From NCBI RefSeq assembly GCF_007752135.1, contig NZ_CP036298.1, forward strand, positions 4,836,001 to 4,900,000: 64,000 bases of DNA, in the 5' to 3' direction. The notes under the pieces were generated by a model. That model saw nothing but the letters and a program-made list of their open reading frames with translations, made no database searches and was not told the DNA's origin. Position 1 is the stretch's first letter. Each line of letters begins with the position of its first letter. This DNA comes from Aureliella helgolandensis. Its GTDB lineage: Bacteria; Planctomycetota; Planctomycetia; Pirellulales; Pirellulaceae. Made by a program: the position numbers and the translations under genes. Shown here one piece after another: positions 9,556-17,032 of the stretch.

Positions 9556-9688
9556 GGTTGACGGTTGACGGTTGACGGTTGACGGTTGACGGTTGACGGT
9601 TGACGGTTGACAGGGGACAGGGGACAGGGGACAGGGGACAGGGGACAGGGGACAGGGAACAGGGAACAGGGAACAGGGAACAGGGAAT
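9556..9688. repeat. Heptanucleotide tandem repeat tract (19 units, four variants)
   Basis: From 9556 to 9611 the unit GGTTGAC occurs eight times without error. It changes without a break into six AGGGGAC units, four AGGGAAC units and one AGGGAAT (9612-9688), keeping the 7-base period throughout. Just upstream, 9491-9526 holds a related low-complexity run of CTCTGCG/TCTCCGC motifs. The tract resembles the short tandem repeat (STRR) heptamers of filamentous cyanobacteria. It lies between the glycerophosphodiesterase and the PEP-CTERM gene and has no coding function. Confidence 0.9.
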
Positions 9689-9978
9689 GGAAAACGCGCC
9701 CCTCGCGTTAAGACGGCAAACGTGCTATATCCCGCAAACAACCGCCCCCCTCCAACAGGCGGAATGCACCTTCCGGTAGTCGCCGAATCTAACGGAGTGT
9801 CGCCCCCTACGGCTCTGCAGAGGGGTTCCATACTTCTAGCTCTACTCAGATCTAGTTTAAACCCCAAAAGGATGCATTCTCCGTGCGCAAAGCTTGCCTA
9901 AACTTCCTATTCGATTAACTTTGAAGGATGCACCGTGCAATTACACCTATTTGCCTAGTCGTAATACTTGAGCCCGCC

Positions 9979-10707
9979 ATGAGAAGATTCCTCCCACCAA
10001 CCCTCGCAGCCTTAGCGGTTCTGACCACAGTAGCCCTTACCCCTTCCTTGGCAAACGCCGGGATCATCGCGAAGGGGGACATCGTTAAGTTTGCGAAAGG
10101 ACTGGGTGGCGCAGATGGCGGAGGCGAGTTCTTGCTGCTCAAGAAAAACCTCGCTGGTGACTGGTCCCAAGTAGGCGACCCTACATTTTGTCTCGAAGTA
10201 GACGAATTTATTGACTTCAACAGCCAATTTGTAGTGGGTGGAATTAGCAAGCAAGCTGTCCAAGGTGGTGTAAACACCAGCTCAGGAGATCCGCTGGAAG
10301 GTAAGACGGAGTTCCTCTTCGAATCCTACACGAACGGAACTTTGAGCGGATTCAACGGCGCTTCTGATAATCAGCTTGCCAATGCCGTGCAGTCAGCGAT
10401 TTGGTCACTGGAGGGAGAACGTGGTGCATCAGGTTTAGCCCTGGATCTTATCGAACATGCGAAAGATCAAGAAAGCTTCACTTCCGCATCGGTAGTGGTC
10501 CTAAACCTATTCAAGACTTCGATTTTGAAGAACGCCCTGAACGCCTTCGAAGCGTTTGATCCCAATAATGATTCAACGTGGGACGCGGTTTCGGCGTACC
10601 ACGCCCAAGACCAAGTTTTCTATGCACACGCTCCAGAACCAGTATCGGCTGGTATTTGGGGATTGGGCATCGCGACCATGATGCTGCCTCGCTTCCGTCG
10701 CAAATAG
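9979..10707 (+). CDS. PEP-CTERM-anchored exported protein
   Basis: Starting at the ATG at 9979 the product opens with a signal peptide (MRRFLPPTLAALAVLTTVAL, cleavage after SLANA). An in-frame ATG at 9928 has a GAAGG only one base away and would hide the signal, so it is less likely. The C terminus APEPVSAGIWGLGIATMML followed by RFRRK is a PEP-CTERM sorting signal: Pro-Glu-Pro, a hydrophobic helix and a basic tail, recognised by an exosortase. The central 180 residues contain GDPTFCLEVDEFIDF and an AVQSAIWSLEGE segment, which resemble the thioester-like 'Cys...Gln-x-A-I-W' pattern of exported planctomycete surface proteins, but I cannot name the domain. No exosortase is encoded in this window. 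A strong terminator follows. Confidence 0.82.
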   Translation: MRRFLPPTLAALAVLTTVALTPSLANAGIIAKGDIVKFAKGLGGADGGGEFLLLKKNLAGDWSQVGDPTFCLEVDEFIDFNSQFVVGGISKQAVQGGVNTSSGDPLEGKTEFLFESYTNGTLSGFNGASDNQLANAVQSAIWSLEGERGASGLALDLIEHAKDQESFTSASVVVLNLFKTSILKNALNAFEAFDPNNDSTWDAVSAYHAQDQVFYAHAPEPVSAGIWGLGIATMMLPRFRRK

Positions 10708-10740
10708 CAGTCGCTCAGCATCGAGTTTGAATTTCCTCTG

Positions 10741-10780
10741 AAACTCATTGGCAGCACCTACTGTTGCCAATGAGTTTTTT
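10741..10780 (+). terminator. Rho-independent terminator of PEP-CTERM gene
   Basis: A perfect 13-bp stem (10741-10753 with 10765-10777, arm AAACTCATTGGCA) closes an 11-base loop and runs into TTTTTT at 10775-10780. It stands 34 bases after the PEP-CTERM stop codon, and isolates that gene from the insertion sequence behind it. Confidence 0.92.
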
Positions 10781-10904
10781 CGTTTTGCGATACCCTCCAA
10801 TACTACCGGGTCCCCGTGTCTGACAAATACCTATGGCGCGAAAGATGGGCAGGGGGCATAATATAGGGTGTTCCTTTTTCCCCGTTTAGTGAGGAGTGAA
10901 TGCC

Positions 10905-11183
10905 ATGGGAAGTTCGAAAGTGGATCGCGAAGGTTTGAAAGCTACGCTGCAAGCCGAATTCGAAGCGACGCTCAATGCGGTAGTTGATTCGATTGATAAC
11001 GCTCGCGATGGTGCTTGGATCGAAGACAGCGAAGGACTCAGTCGTCAGGCTTTGGATCGTTTCCGGCAACAGGTCTATGAGGCAGCCTTACAAGCGAAGA
11101 TTAATGCGGTGGAAGCCGCTTTTTCCCCCTCCGAAGAGCGCGACGGGAGTTCGAGCACGGAACAAGGGACGCCAACTACGTAG
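10905..11183 (+). CDS. ISKra4-family transposase, first frame (orfA)
   Basis: The ATG at 10905 is chosen because GAGGAG stands eight bases before it; a GTG at 10896 overlaps that site. The frame encodes about 92 residues (LKATLQAEFEATLNAVVDSI, LDRFRQQVYEAALQAKINAV) equivalent to the helical N terminus of ISKra4-type transposases. It then meets a stop, while the rest of the protein continues in the frame one base further along. The likely crossover is near the TTTTTCCCCC run at 11119-11128, where both frames are open. Either a +1 (or -2) frameshift joins the halves, as reported for some members of this family, or a one-base indel has inactivated the copy. Confidence 0.7.
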   Translation: MGSSKVDREGLKATLQAEFEATLNAVVDSIDNARDGAWIEDSEGLSRQALDRFRQQVYEAALQAKINAVEAAFSPSEERDGSSSTEQGTPTT

Positions 11184-12381
11184 CCTCTTGACTGAGAACG
11201 GCCGTGTGCAACTAAAGCGTGTTCGGTGGGCAGTTCAAGACGAAACCAGCAGCACACCGATCGATGCCTTGCTGGATGAAGCAGAGAAAAGCTTCACGTG
11301 CGGGATACGTGAGATGCTTTGTCGTTTGAATCAAAGTTCCTCCAGCTTTGTAAAGACTGCGGCCAATATCGCTCGTTTATCATCGATCGACATTAGCGGC
11401 GAAAGCGTACGGCAATTGGTCGAGTACGAAGGTCGCAAGGTAACCAACCAGCTAACGCGAGGGGGCATTGATATTGGCTGGTCGTCGGCAGACTGCACGT
11501 TGGAAAATGTTCCCCAGAAGTCGTCGGCCAGTTCATCAGCCGCATCTGGCGCAGTGAATGATCAACAAAAACCAACCCCAACTCGGGTTTATGTCGGCTG
11601 CGACGGAGTGAAGGTACCGGTCGTTACTCAAGCCGAGAAGACTAAGCGTCGCACTACGATCAAACTGAAACGTCGACGTAGTGGAAAGAAATGTCGGCCG
11701 TTGCCAGCAGCTCGAGCAGGTTCGGATCAACAGTACAAGGAAGCAAGAATCGTAGTTGCTTACAACGAATCTCAGACGCTCCGGCTTGTGATAGCTACCC
11801 GCGGTGATTGCGAAGTCACTGGGCGCTTGATGCGAAGTATGGCGACGACCATCAAACTAGATGAAGCGACTGAGTCCATTGCAAATATCGATGGCGCTCC
11901 ATGGATACGCAACCAATTGGAGTTTCACAACATTGTGGATAAAATCAACTTGGATTACTACCACATGAAAGACAACGCACAAAAGGCGCGTCGCGAGATG
12001 TTCGGCGAGGATGAATCGGGAGCCACATGGTTAACGGCATTGACCAACATCCTGATGGAACAGGGAGTCGACGCACTGCTGAGTGAGCTGCTTACTCAGA
12101 AACTCACGTGCTCAGGTCGACGCCTTCAAGCCTTGGAGCAATTGATCGGATATATTTCGGAGCGTCGTGAAATCATTCGTTATCGCGAACTTCGCGCTCG
12201 CGGCATTCAGATCGGCAGTGGTCCGACCGAGGCCCAATGCAAAACTACCACACAACGGGTCAAAGGCCGAGGTCGCCGGTGGGATTTCGCCAATGCCGAG
12301 TGCATGATGAACCTCGCTGCACTCGAAGCGAGTAACCTCTGGGACAATTACTGGGGAAATCATGCAAAAAATGCTGCCTAA
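10984..12381 (+). CDS. ISKra4-family transposase, main frame (orfB)
   Basis: This frame carries the catalytic part. From about 11180 it reads as transposase: a region where a zinc-binding motif is often seen, then YVGCDGVKVPVVTQAEK, the first acidic residue of the DDE triad; NIVDKINLDYYHMKDNAQKA, containing the second; and GIQIGSGPTEAQCKTTTQRV with the final Glu, followed by GRGRRWDFANAECMMNLAAL. The first 65 residues overlap orfA in another frame and are probably not translated as such; an ATG at 10984 exists but has no ribosome-binding site. All catalytic positions appear intact, so the only doubt about activity is how the two frames are joined. Confidence 0.85.
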   Translation: MIRLITLAMVLGSKTAKDSVVRLWIVSGNRSMRQPYKRRLMRWKPLFPPPKSATGVRARNKGRQLRSLLTENGRVQLKRVRWAVQDETSSTPIDALLDEAEKSFTCGIREMLCRLNQSSSSFVKTAANIARLSSIDISGESVRQLVEYEGRKVTNQLTRGGIDIGWSSADCTLENVPQKSSASSSAASGAVNDQQKPTPTRVYVGCDGVKVPVVTQAEKTKRRTTIKLKRRRSGKKCRPLPAARAGSDQQYKEARIVVAYNESQTLRLVIATRGDCEVTGRLMRSMATTIKLDEATESIANIDGAPWIRNQLEFHNIVDKINLDYYHMKDNAQKARREMFGEDESGATWLTALTNILMEQGVDALLSELLTQKLTCSGRRLQALEQLIGYISERREIIRYRELRARGIQIGSGPTEAQCKTTTQRVKGRGRRWDFANAECMMNLAALEASNLWDNYWGNHAKNAA

Positions 12382-12534
12382 AAGTTGTCCAGAAACTTTG
12401 GTCAGACACGGGTCCCCCCAGTTCTTGCTGAACCCTTGCAGCTTGGTATCATCACTTCTGGGAATCGCCCCTCGAATCGCACTCCTTCGACGGCGATCGG
12501 GCTCCTCACTTCCTTCTACAGTCTAGACATTTCA

Positions 12535-12858
12535 ATGGCAGAGCCCAGTCGCACCCCAGAAATCGAGTGTGCGGTGTTCCTGAAAGCCTTAGGGGATCCC
12601 TTGCGTCTGCAAATAGTCCGCGGCTTGCAAAGCGGCCCACTGAGCGTCTCCGACATCGCACTGTCTCTCGACCAAGAAATCGGTGTGGTCTCCCATCATT
12701 TGCGAGTCCTGTTCCACGCCCATGTCGTCACTACCCAACGCGATGGAAAGTTCATCTACTACTCGCTCAGCGAAGATCTCTTGAACCCGCGAACGCGCAA
12801 GCAACTGCTCGATTTTGGCTGTTGCAAGCTCGATATCGGTCCCATGACCACTCACTAA
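12535..12858 (+). CDS. ArsR/SmtB-family transcriptional regulator
   Basis: The ATG at 12535 gives a 107-residue protein of normal ArsR size; frames open further upstream run into the insertion sequence. The winged-helix domain is clear: FLKALGDPLRLQIVRGLQSG, then SVSDIALSLDQEIGVVSHHL as the helix-turn-helix, RVLFHAHVVTTQRDGKFIYY as the wing. The usual CVC metal-binding box of ArsR is absent from the recognition helix (VVSHHL instead). A Cys pair occurs in the C-terminal tail (DFGCCKLDIG), which could bind metal or sense redox. The next gene on the same strand encodes a CobW-type GTPase, a protein often under zinc control, so this regulator may sense metal for it. Confidence 0.88.
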   Translation: MAEPSRTPEIECAVFLKALGDPLRLQIVRGLQSGPLSVSDIALSLDQEIGVVSHHLRVLFHAHVVTTQRDGKFIYYSLSEDLLNPRTRKQLLDFGCCKLDIGPMTTH

Positions 12859-13123
12859 TTCACCGCACAATCGCCACAGCTAGCTTGACTTTCATTCTAA
12901 CGTTCTTCAGAATGTCCTCATCCCTGCCCCCCTCAAATTTCCAGAGCCCAGAGCCCTCTAAACTTAGGGAGCCGGCCGCCCTCGGCCCTCGGCAAGCGAA
13001 ACTGGCCCTCAACCGAACATCGGTGTATCACCAGGGATTCCGACAATCCTCATCGTGGTCTCCTTCAGTACTTCCCACCAAGCTTTTAGTACTCCTTTCT
13101 ACTAGGTAAAGCATACTCTCAAC

Positions 13124-14221
13124 ATGTCCGATCCAATTCAGTTCGTAATGGTGGGTGGTTTCCTTGGAGCAGGCAAAACGACGTTGATTGCCAAGCTCGC
13201 TCAGAAGTTTCAAGCCGAAGGCAAACATGTTTGCGTCGTCACCAACGACCAAGCTGCCGGCTTAGTCGACACCGAGTTGCTACGAAGCCAAGGACTGGAG
13301 GTCAATGAAGTCGCCGGCTCATGCTTCTGTTGCAATTTCAACGGCTTAACCGACGCCATGGATGAATTTGACCGTCGCCAGCGTCCCGACGTCATCTTGG
13401 CAGAACCAGTGGGCAGTTGCACCGACCTGATCGCCACCATTGCCATGCCCATGATGGAGCGGCTCGGTGGGCGTTTCGTGCACAGCCCCTATGCCGTATT
13501 GTTAAAACCGAGCCACGGCCTCCGCATTCTGTCAGGCCAGAGTGGCGGATTCTCTCCCAAAGCCGAGTACATCTTCCGCAAGCAGCTCGAGGAGGCAGAA
13601 ATTGTCCTACTAAATCGAATCGATGAACTCTCCGCCGAAGAAGTGCAAAGACTGACTACGTATATCCATGAGCAATACCCAGGGCGAGAAGTGATCGGTA
13701 TCTCTGCGCGAACTGGCGAGAACGTGGATGCCGTTTTCACATCCTTGCACCGGATCGCTTCCCCGCGAGACACCACCATGGAGGTTGATTACGATGTCTA
13801 CGCAGCAGGGGAAGCGGAGCTGGGTTGGCTCAACTGCACGTGCACGCTGGGCGGCAAACGGCCTATCGCCCTGGACGCCGTCGCCACCGATTTGGTCGAG
13901 CAACTCCGTACACAACTTTTAGCATTGAACGCTGAACCAGCTCATTTGAAAGTTCTCTGCTCGAGCGACGGCAATACCAGTGTCGCCAATTTGGTCAGTA
14001 GCGATTCGAGCACTTTTCTATCGGTCAGTTCCGACTCGCAGGCTACGGAAGTCAAGGTCCTAGTCAACGCACGCGTATGCCTGACTCCCGAAGCTCTAAC
14101 ACTCGCCGTTCGCACTGCCATTCAAACCATCGCCGACCAATTCGAAGCAACCGCTGACATTTCCCAGTTGGAGAGCTTCCGCCCGGGACGGCCCGTCCCA
14201 ACCCACCGCATTACCCGATAA
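13124..14221 (+). CDS. CobW/COG0523-family metal GTPase
   Basis: The 365-residue product is a P-loop GTPase of the CobW/HypB/UreG superfamily. Residues 11-20 are the Walker A loop (GGFLGAGKTT), and the family-defining metal-binding motif C-x-C-C is at Cys67, Cys69 and Cys70 (GSCFCCNF). LAEPVGSCTDL supplies the Walker B-side motif, and LLNRIDEL replaces the usual NKxD base-recognition motif with N-R-x-D. Such proteins are metallochaperones for zinc, cobalt or nickel. The C-terminal half (from about 220) is only loosely similar to the standard CobW C-terminal domain and lacks the usual His-rich loop. It follows an ArsR gene by 265 bases, which suggests metal-responsive control. Confidence 0.88.
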   Translation: MSDPIQFVMVGGFLGAGKTTLIAKLAQKFQAEGKHVCVVTNDQAAGLVDTELLRSQGLEVNEVAGSCFCCNFNGLTDAMDEFDRRQRPDVILAEPVGSCTDLIATIAMPMMERLGGRFVHSPYAVLLKPSHGLRILSGQSGGFSPKAEYIFRKQLEEAEIVLLNRIDELSAEEVQRLTTYIHEQYPGREVIGISARTGENVDAVFTSLHRIASPRDTTMEVDYDVYAAGEAELGWLNCTCTLGGKRPIALDAVATDLVEQLRTQLLALNAEPAHLKVLCSSDGNTSVANLVSSDSSTFLSVSSDSQATEVKVLVNARVCLTPEALTLAVRTAIQTIADQFEATADISQLESFRPGRPVPTHRITR

Positions 14222-14233
14222 TCCCACCACTAT

Positions 14234-14277
14234 TGAACTGATATACGAACTGCAAAGATCGCAGTTCTATCAGTTCA
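14234..14277. promoter_or_regulatory. Long imperfect hairpin before the sulfatase gene
   Basis: TGAACTGATA (14234-14243) pairs with TATCAGTTCA (14268-14277), and GAACTGC (14247-14253) with GCAGTTC (14261-14267), leaving only TAC bulged and a 7-base loop. That is 17 paired bases. It ends five bases before the GAGGAG ribosome-binding site of the sulfatase gene. No T-run follows, so it is not a classical terminator; it may be an mRNA stability element, a leader structure or a protein-binding dyad. Confidence 0.6.
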
Positions 14278-14290
14278 CCGAGGAGTCTCC

Positions 14291-16921
14291 ATGCCACGCC
14301 GTGCTTGCTTGAGTTGCCTATTGGTCCTGCTGTGGCTCGTAGGTGCTAGCCAGATAATCGCAGCTCCACCCAATATAGTCGTCATTTTGGTGGACGACAT
14401 GGGATATGGTGATCCAACTTGCTTCAATCCCAATTCCAAAATCCCGACGCCTCATATCGATAGCTTGGCGCGCGAGGGGCGTAGGTTTACCGACGCGCAT
14501 GCCCCTGGGCCCTTGTGCCATATGTCGCGCTACGGACTGATCACCGGTGAGTACCCGTTCCGCACCGATGTAACCCGTTGGCCAACAGAACCGCTAGTCC
14601 AGCAAGATACTTTTACACTCGCAACCTTAGCGAAACGCGCGGGCTACCGTACTGCGATGGTTGGGAAGTGGCACTTGGGCTTCAAGGAGTCGGGCTACGA
14701 ACATCGACTCCCGGGCGGCCCACTAGACTGTGGATTTGATTCCTTTTTTGGAATGCGTGCCTCCACCGATATTCCACCCTATTTCTATATTCGCGGGGAT
14801 CGCGCTGTCGAATTGCCAACGGATCACATTGATGATCAGTTTTCGGATGGCTGGTCGAAGATTCAAGGGGTGCGAACTCTCTCTGGCGGAATTGCGCCGA
14901 GTTTGAAGTTACCTGACGTCCTTCCTCGTTTTACAGACGAAGCCATAGAAGTCATCTCAGGACACCCTCAAGACGCACAAGAGCCACTGTTCCTGTACGT
15001 TGCTTTGCCCGCACCACATACCCCCTGGCTGCCGTCAAGCGAGTTCGCGGGAAAAAGTTCAGCCAGTTTATACGGTGACTTTGCGATGATGATCGATGCC
15101 CAAATTGGGCGCATCCTGCAAGCTTTAACGGATGCTCAGATGGCCGATGACACATTGGTCGTGTTTACTTCCGACAATGGCCCCTGTTGGCATCCGGCCG
15201 ATGTCGAACGCTTCGACCATGATGCCGTTGGTGGACTCAAAGGAATGAAGGCGGACGCTTGGGAAGGGGGCCACCGCATGCCCTTTATCATCCGCTGGCC
15301 AGGCCATGTCGCCCCCAGCTCCACGAGTGAACAACTCGTCTGCTTTACAGATCTCATGGCAACGTTTGCATCGCTTCTCGGTGTCGAATTGCCTCCCCAG
15401 GCAGGCCCCGATAGTTTCGACTTTTCTCCCGCCCTGCTCATGCAAGCCGATTTGACTAGCACTCAACCGGCACCAATGCGGGAGCAGTTCGTCATGCGCG
15501 CCGGCTCTGCCCCATCCATGATGACGATACGCTCCGGGGACTGGAAGCTGATCACGCAGCTCGGATCGGGAGGTTTCAGCCCACCACGCATTGTTCGGCC
15601 CGGTCCCGATGATCCCGCCGGTCAACTTTACAACCTAGCCGAAGACCTGGGAGAGACGACGAATCTGTACGCCACCCACCCTGACATCGTAGCGCAGCTA
15701 GAAACCGAGTTGCGATCGATCATGGATGCAGGTCGCAGTCGCTCCGTTTCTGCCCGCGTGGATGCGGCGACTCTCAAGGGCAAGGTGATGTGCGGCTATC
15801 AAGGCTGGTTCAATTGCGAAGGTGACGGAGCCGACTTAGGCTGGACGCACTGGTCCAGGAACAACCGGCGCACCATGGGGCCAGGAAATGTAACAGTGGA
15901 TCTCTGGCCGGATTTAACCGAATTCACAGAAGAGGAGCGTTTTGCGACTGAATTCCAACTGGCTGATGGGGCTCCCGCAGAGGTCTTCAGTAGTGCCAAT
16001 CGCGCAACGGTCCTGCGTCATTTTCAGTGGATGCAAGACTATGGACTGGATGGAGTGTTCCTACAACGCTTTGCCAATGGCCTCAAGAGTGGTGCCATGC
16101 TGGAGCACAAGAATAAAGTGCTAGCGCACGTGCGGGAGGGAGCTGCCCAGACGGGCCGGTGCTACGCCCTGATGTACGATCTCAGTGGACTACGTGGCGG
16201 TGGTGTCGCCCGAGTCTACAATGACTGGCATGGTCTCGTTCAAACTCAGGGCATGACGAAAGACGCCGGATACGTGCATCATGAAGGTAAACCCTTGGTC
16301 GCCATCTGGGGCATCGGTTTTAACGATGGCCGCAAGTACACGCTGGAAGAATGCCAACGTCTCATTGCGTCGCTGAAGGATGATGGCTGCGCAATCATGC
16401 TTGGCGTCCCCACCGGCTGGCGAGAAGGCGTGCGCGACGCAACGAACGATCCGTTGCTTCAAGAGATCGTGGCGATGGCCGATATTATCAGCCCCTGGAC
16501 GGTAGGACGCTATCAAACTCCAGCACAAGCGACCAACCACGGGGAAGCATTTTGGACGCCCGATCAGCAATGGTGCCTTCAGCATGAAATCGACTTCCTG
16601 CCGGTCGCTTTTCCGGGTTTCAGTTGGCACAATCTAAAAGGAGCGGAGCTAGATGCCATTCCAAGGCTCGGCGGCGAATTCCTGTGGTCCCAAGTTGTTG
16701 CGGCTAAGCAGGCTGGCTGCGAGATGTTGTACGTTGCCATGTTCGACGAAGTCGATGAGGGGACGGCAATCTTCAAATGCACCAACAACACACCCGTTGG
16801 CGAAGATATTCAGTTCCTTACGTATGAAGGACTACCAAGCGATCACTACTTAAAGATCGTCGGCCAAGCAGCTCGAACCCTTCGAGGCGAAATCCCTTTG
16901 CGAACCTCGCTTCAGCAATGA
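14291..16921 (+). CDS. Sulfatase fused to a GH71/GH99-like domain
   Basis: GAGGAG stands five bases before the ATG, and a signal peptide (LSCLLVLLWLVGASQIIAA) follows. Residues 26 to about 475 are a type I sulfatase: NIVVILVDDMGYGDPT with metal ligands Asp35 and Asp36, the formylglycine site LCHMSRYGLITGEYP (Cys76, Arg80), VGKWHLGF, FTSDNGPCWH and GGHRMPFIIRWPG. The signature has Met in place of the usual Pro/Ala/Ser after C-x. From about residue 490 a second domain begins with GKVMCGYQGWFNCEGDGADL and continues through YGLDGVFLQRFAN, YALMYDLSG and PGFSWHNL; this matches the glycoside hydrolase 71/99-like endo-acting enzymes. The protein therefore seems to desulfate and cleave a sulfated polysaccharide outside the cytoplasm. 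Separate genes are the rule for these activities. Confidence 0.88.
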   Translation: MPRRACLSCLLVLLWLVGASQIIAAPPNIVVILVDDMGYGDPTCFNPNSKIPTPHIDSLAREGRRFTDAHAPGPLCHMSRYGLITGEYPFRTDVTRWPTEPLVQQDTFTLATLAKRAGYRTAMVGKWHLGFKESGYEHRLPGGPLDCGFDSFFGMRASTDIPPYFYIRGDRAVELPTDHIDDQFSDGWSKIQGVRTLSGGIAPSLKLPDVLPRFTDEAIEVISGHPQDAQEPLFLYVALPAPHTPWLPSSEFAGKSSASLYGDFAMMIDAQIGRILQALTDAQMADDTLVVFTSDNGPCWHPADVERFDHDAVGGLKGMKADAWEGGHRMPFIIRWPGHVAPSSTSEQLVCFTDLMATFASLLGVELPPQAGPDSFDFSPALLMQADLTSTQPAPMREQFVMRAGSAPSMMTIRSGDWKLITQLGSGGFSPPRIVRPGPDDPAGQLYNLAEDLGETTNLYATHPDIVAQLETELRSIMDAGRSRSVSARVDAATLKGKVMCGYQGWFNCEGDGADLGWTHWSRNNRRTMGPGNVTVDLWPDLTEFTEEERFATEFQLADGAPAEVFSSANRATVLRHFQWMQDYGLDGVFLQRFANGLKSGAMLEHKNKVLAHVREGAAQTGRCYALMYDLSGLRGGGVARVYNDWHGLVQTQGMTKDAGYVHHEGKPLVAIWGIGFNDGRKYTLEECQRLIASLKDDGCAIMLGVPTGWREGVRDATNDPLLQEIVAMADIISPWTVGRYQTPAQATNHGEAFWTPDQQWCLQHEIDFLPVAFPGFSWHNLKGAELDAIPRLGGEFLWSQVVAAKQAGCEMLYVAMFDEVDEGTAIFKCTNNTPVGEDIQFLTYEGLPSDHYLKIVGQAARTLRGEIPLRTSLQQ

Positions 16922-17032
16922 TTCGATTCGTCTACTCTTGGGGAGCTGATCGATTGAACGGATACACTCCCCCGTAGCGAAATGGCTCCATGCAAGGGGG
17001 CGGTACTGGTCTCAGTGAATTGCCCGGCCCAC

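Larger units (their letters stand above)
10816..12409 (+). mobile_element. ISKra4-family insertion sequence with 8-bp flanking duplication
   Basis: The transposase reading frames are enclosed by inverted ends GTGTCTGAC (10816-10824) and GTCAGACAC (12401-12409). Each end is bordered outside by the same 8 bases in the same orientation, GGGTCCCC at 10808-10815 and 12410-12417, the pattern expected for a target-site duplication. Because GGGTCCCC is itself nearly palindromic, the true ends could alternatively extend a few bases outward. The element, about 1.6 kb, sits between the terminator of the PEP-CTERM gene and the ArsR gene and appears not to interrupt a gene. Confidence 0.8.

Noticed and set aside
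9556-9688. CRISPR-like periodic repeat
   Set aside because: Units are 7 bases with no spacers and no cas genes nearby; it is a simple heptamer tandem tract.
12893-12914. CATTCT/AGAATG dyad between the ArsR and CobW genes as an ArsR operator
   Set aside because: Only six paired bases and unlike known ArsR/SmtB operators; too weak to annotate.
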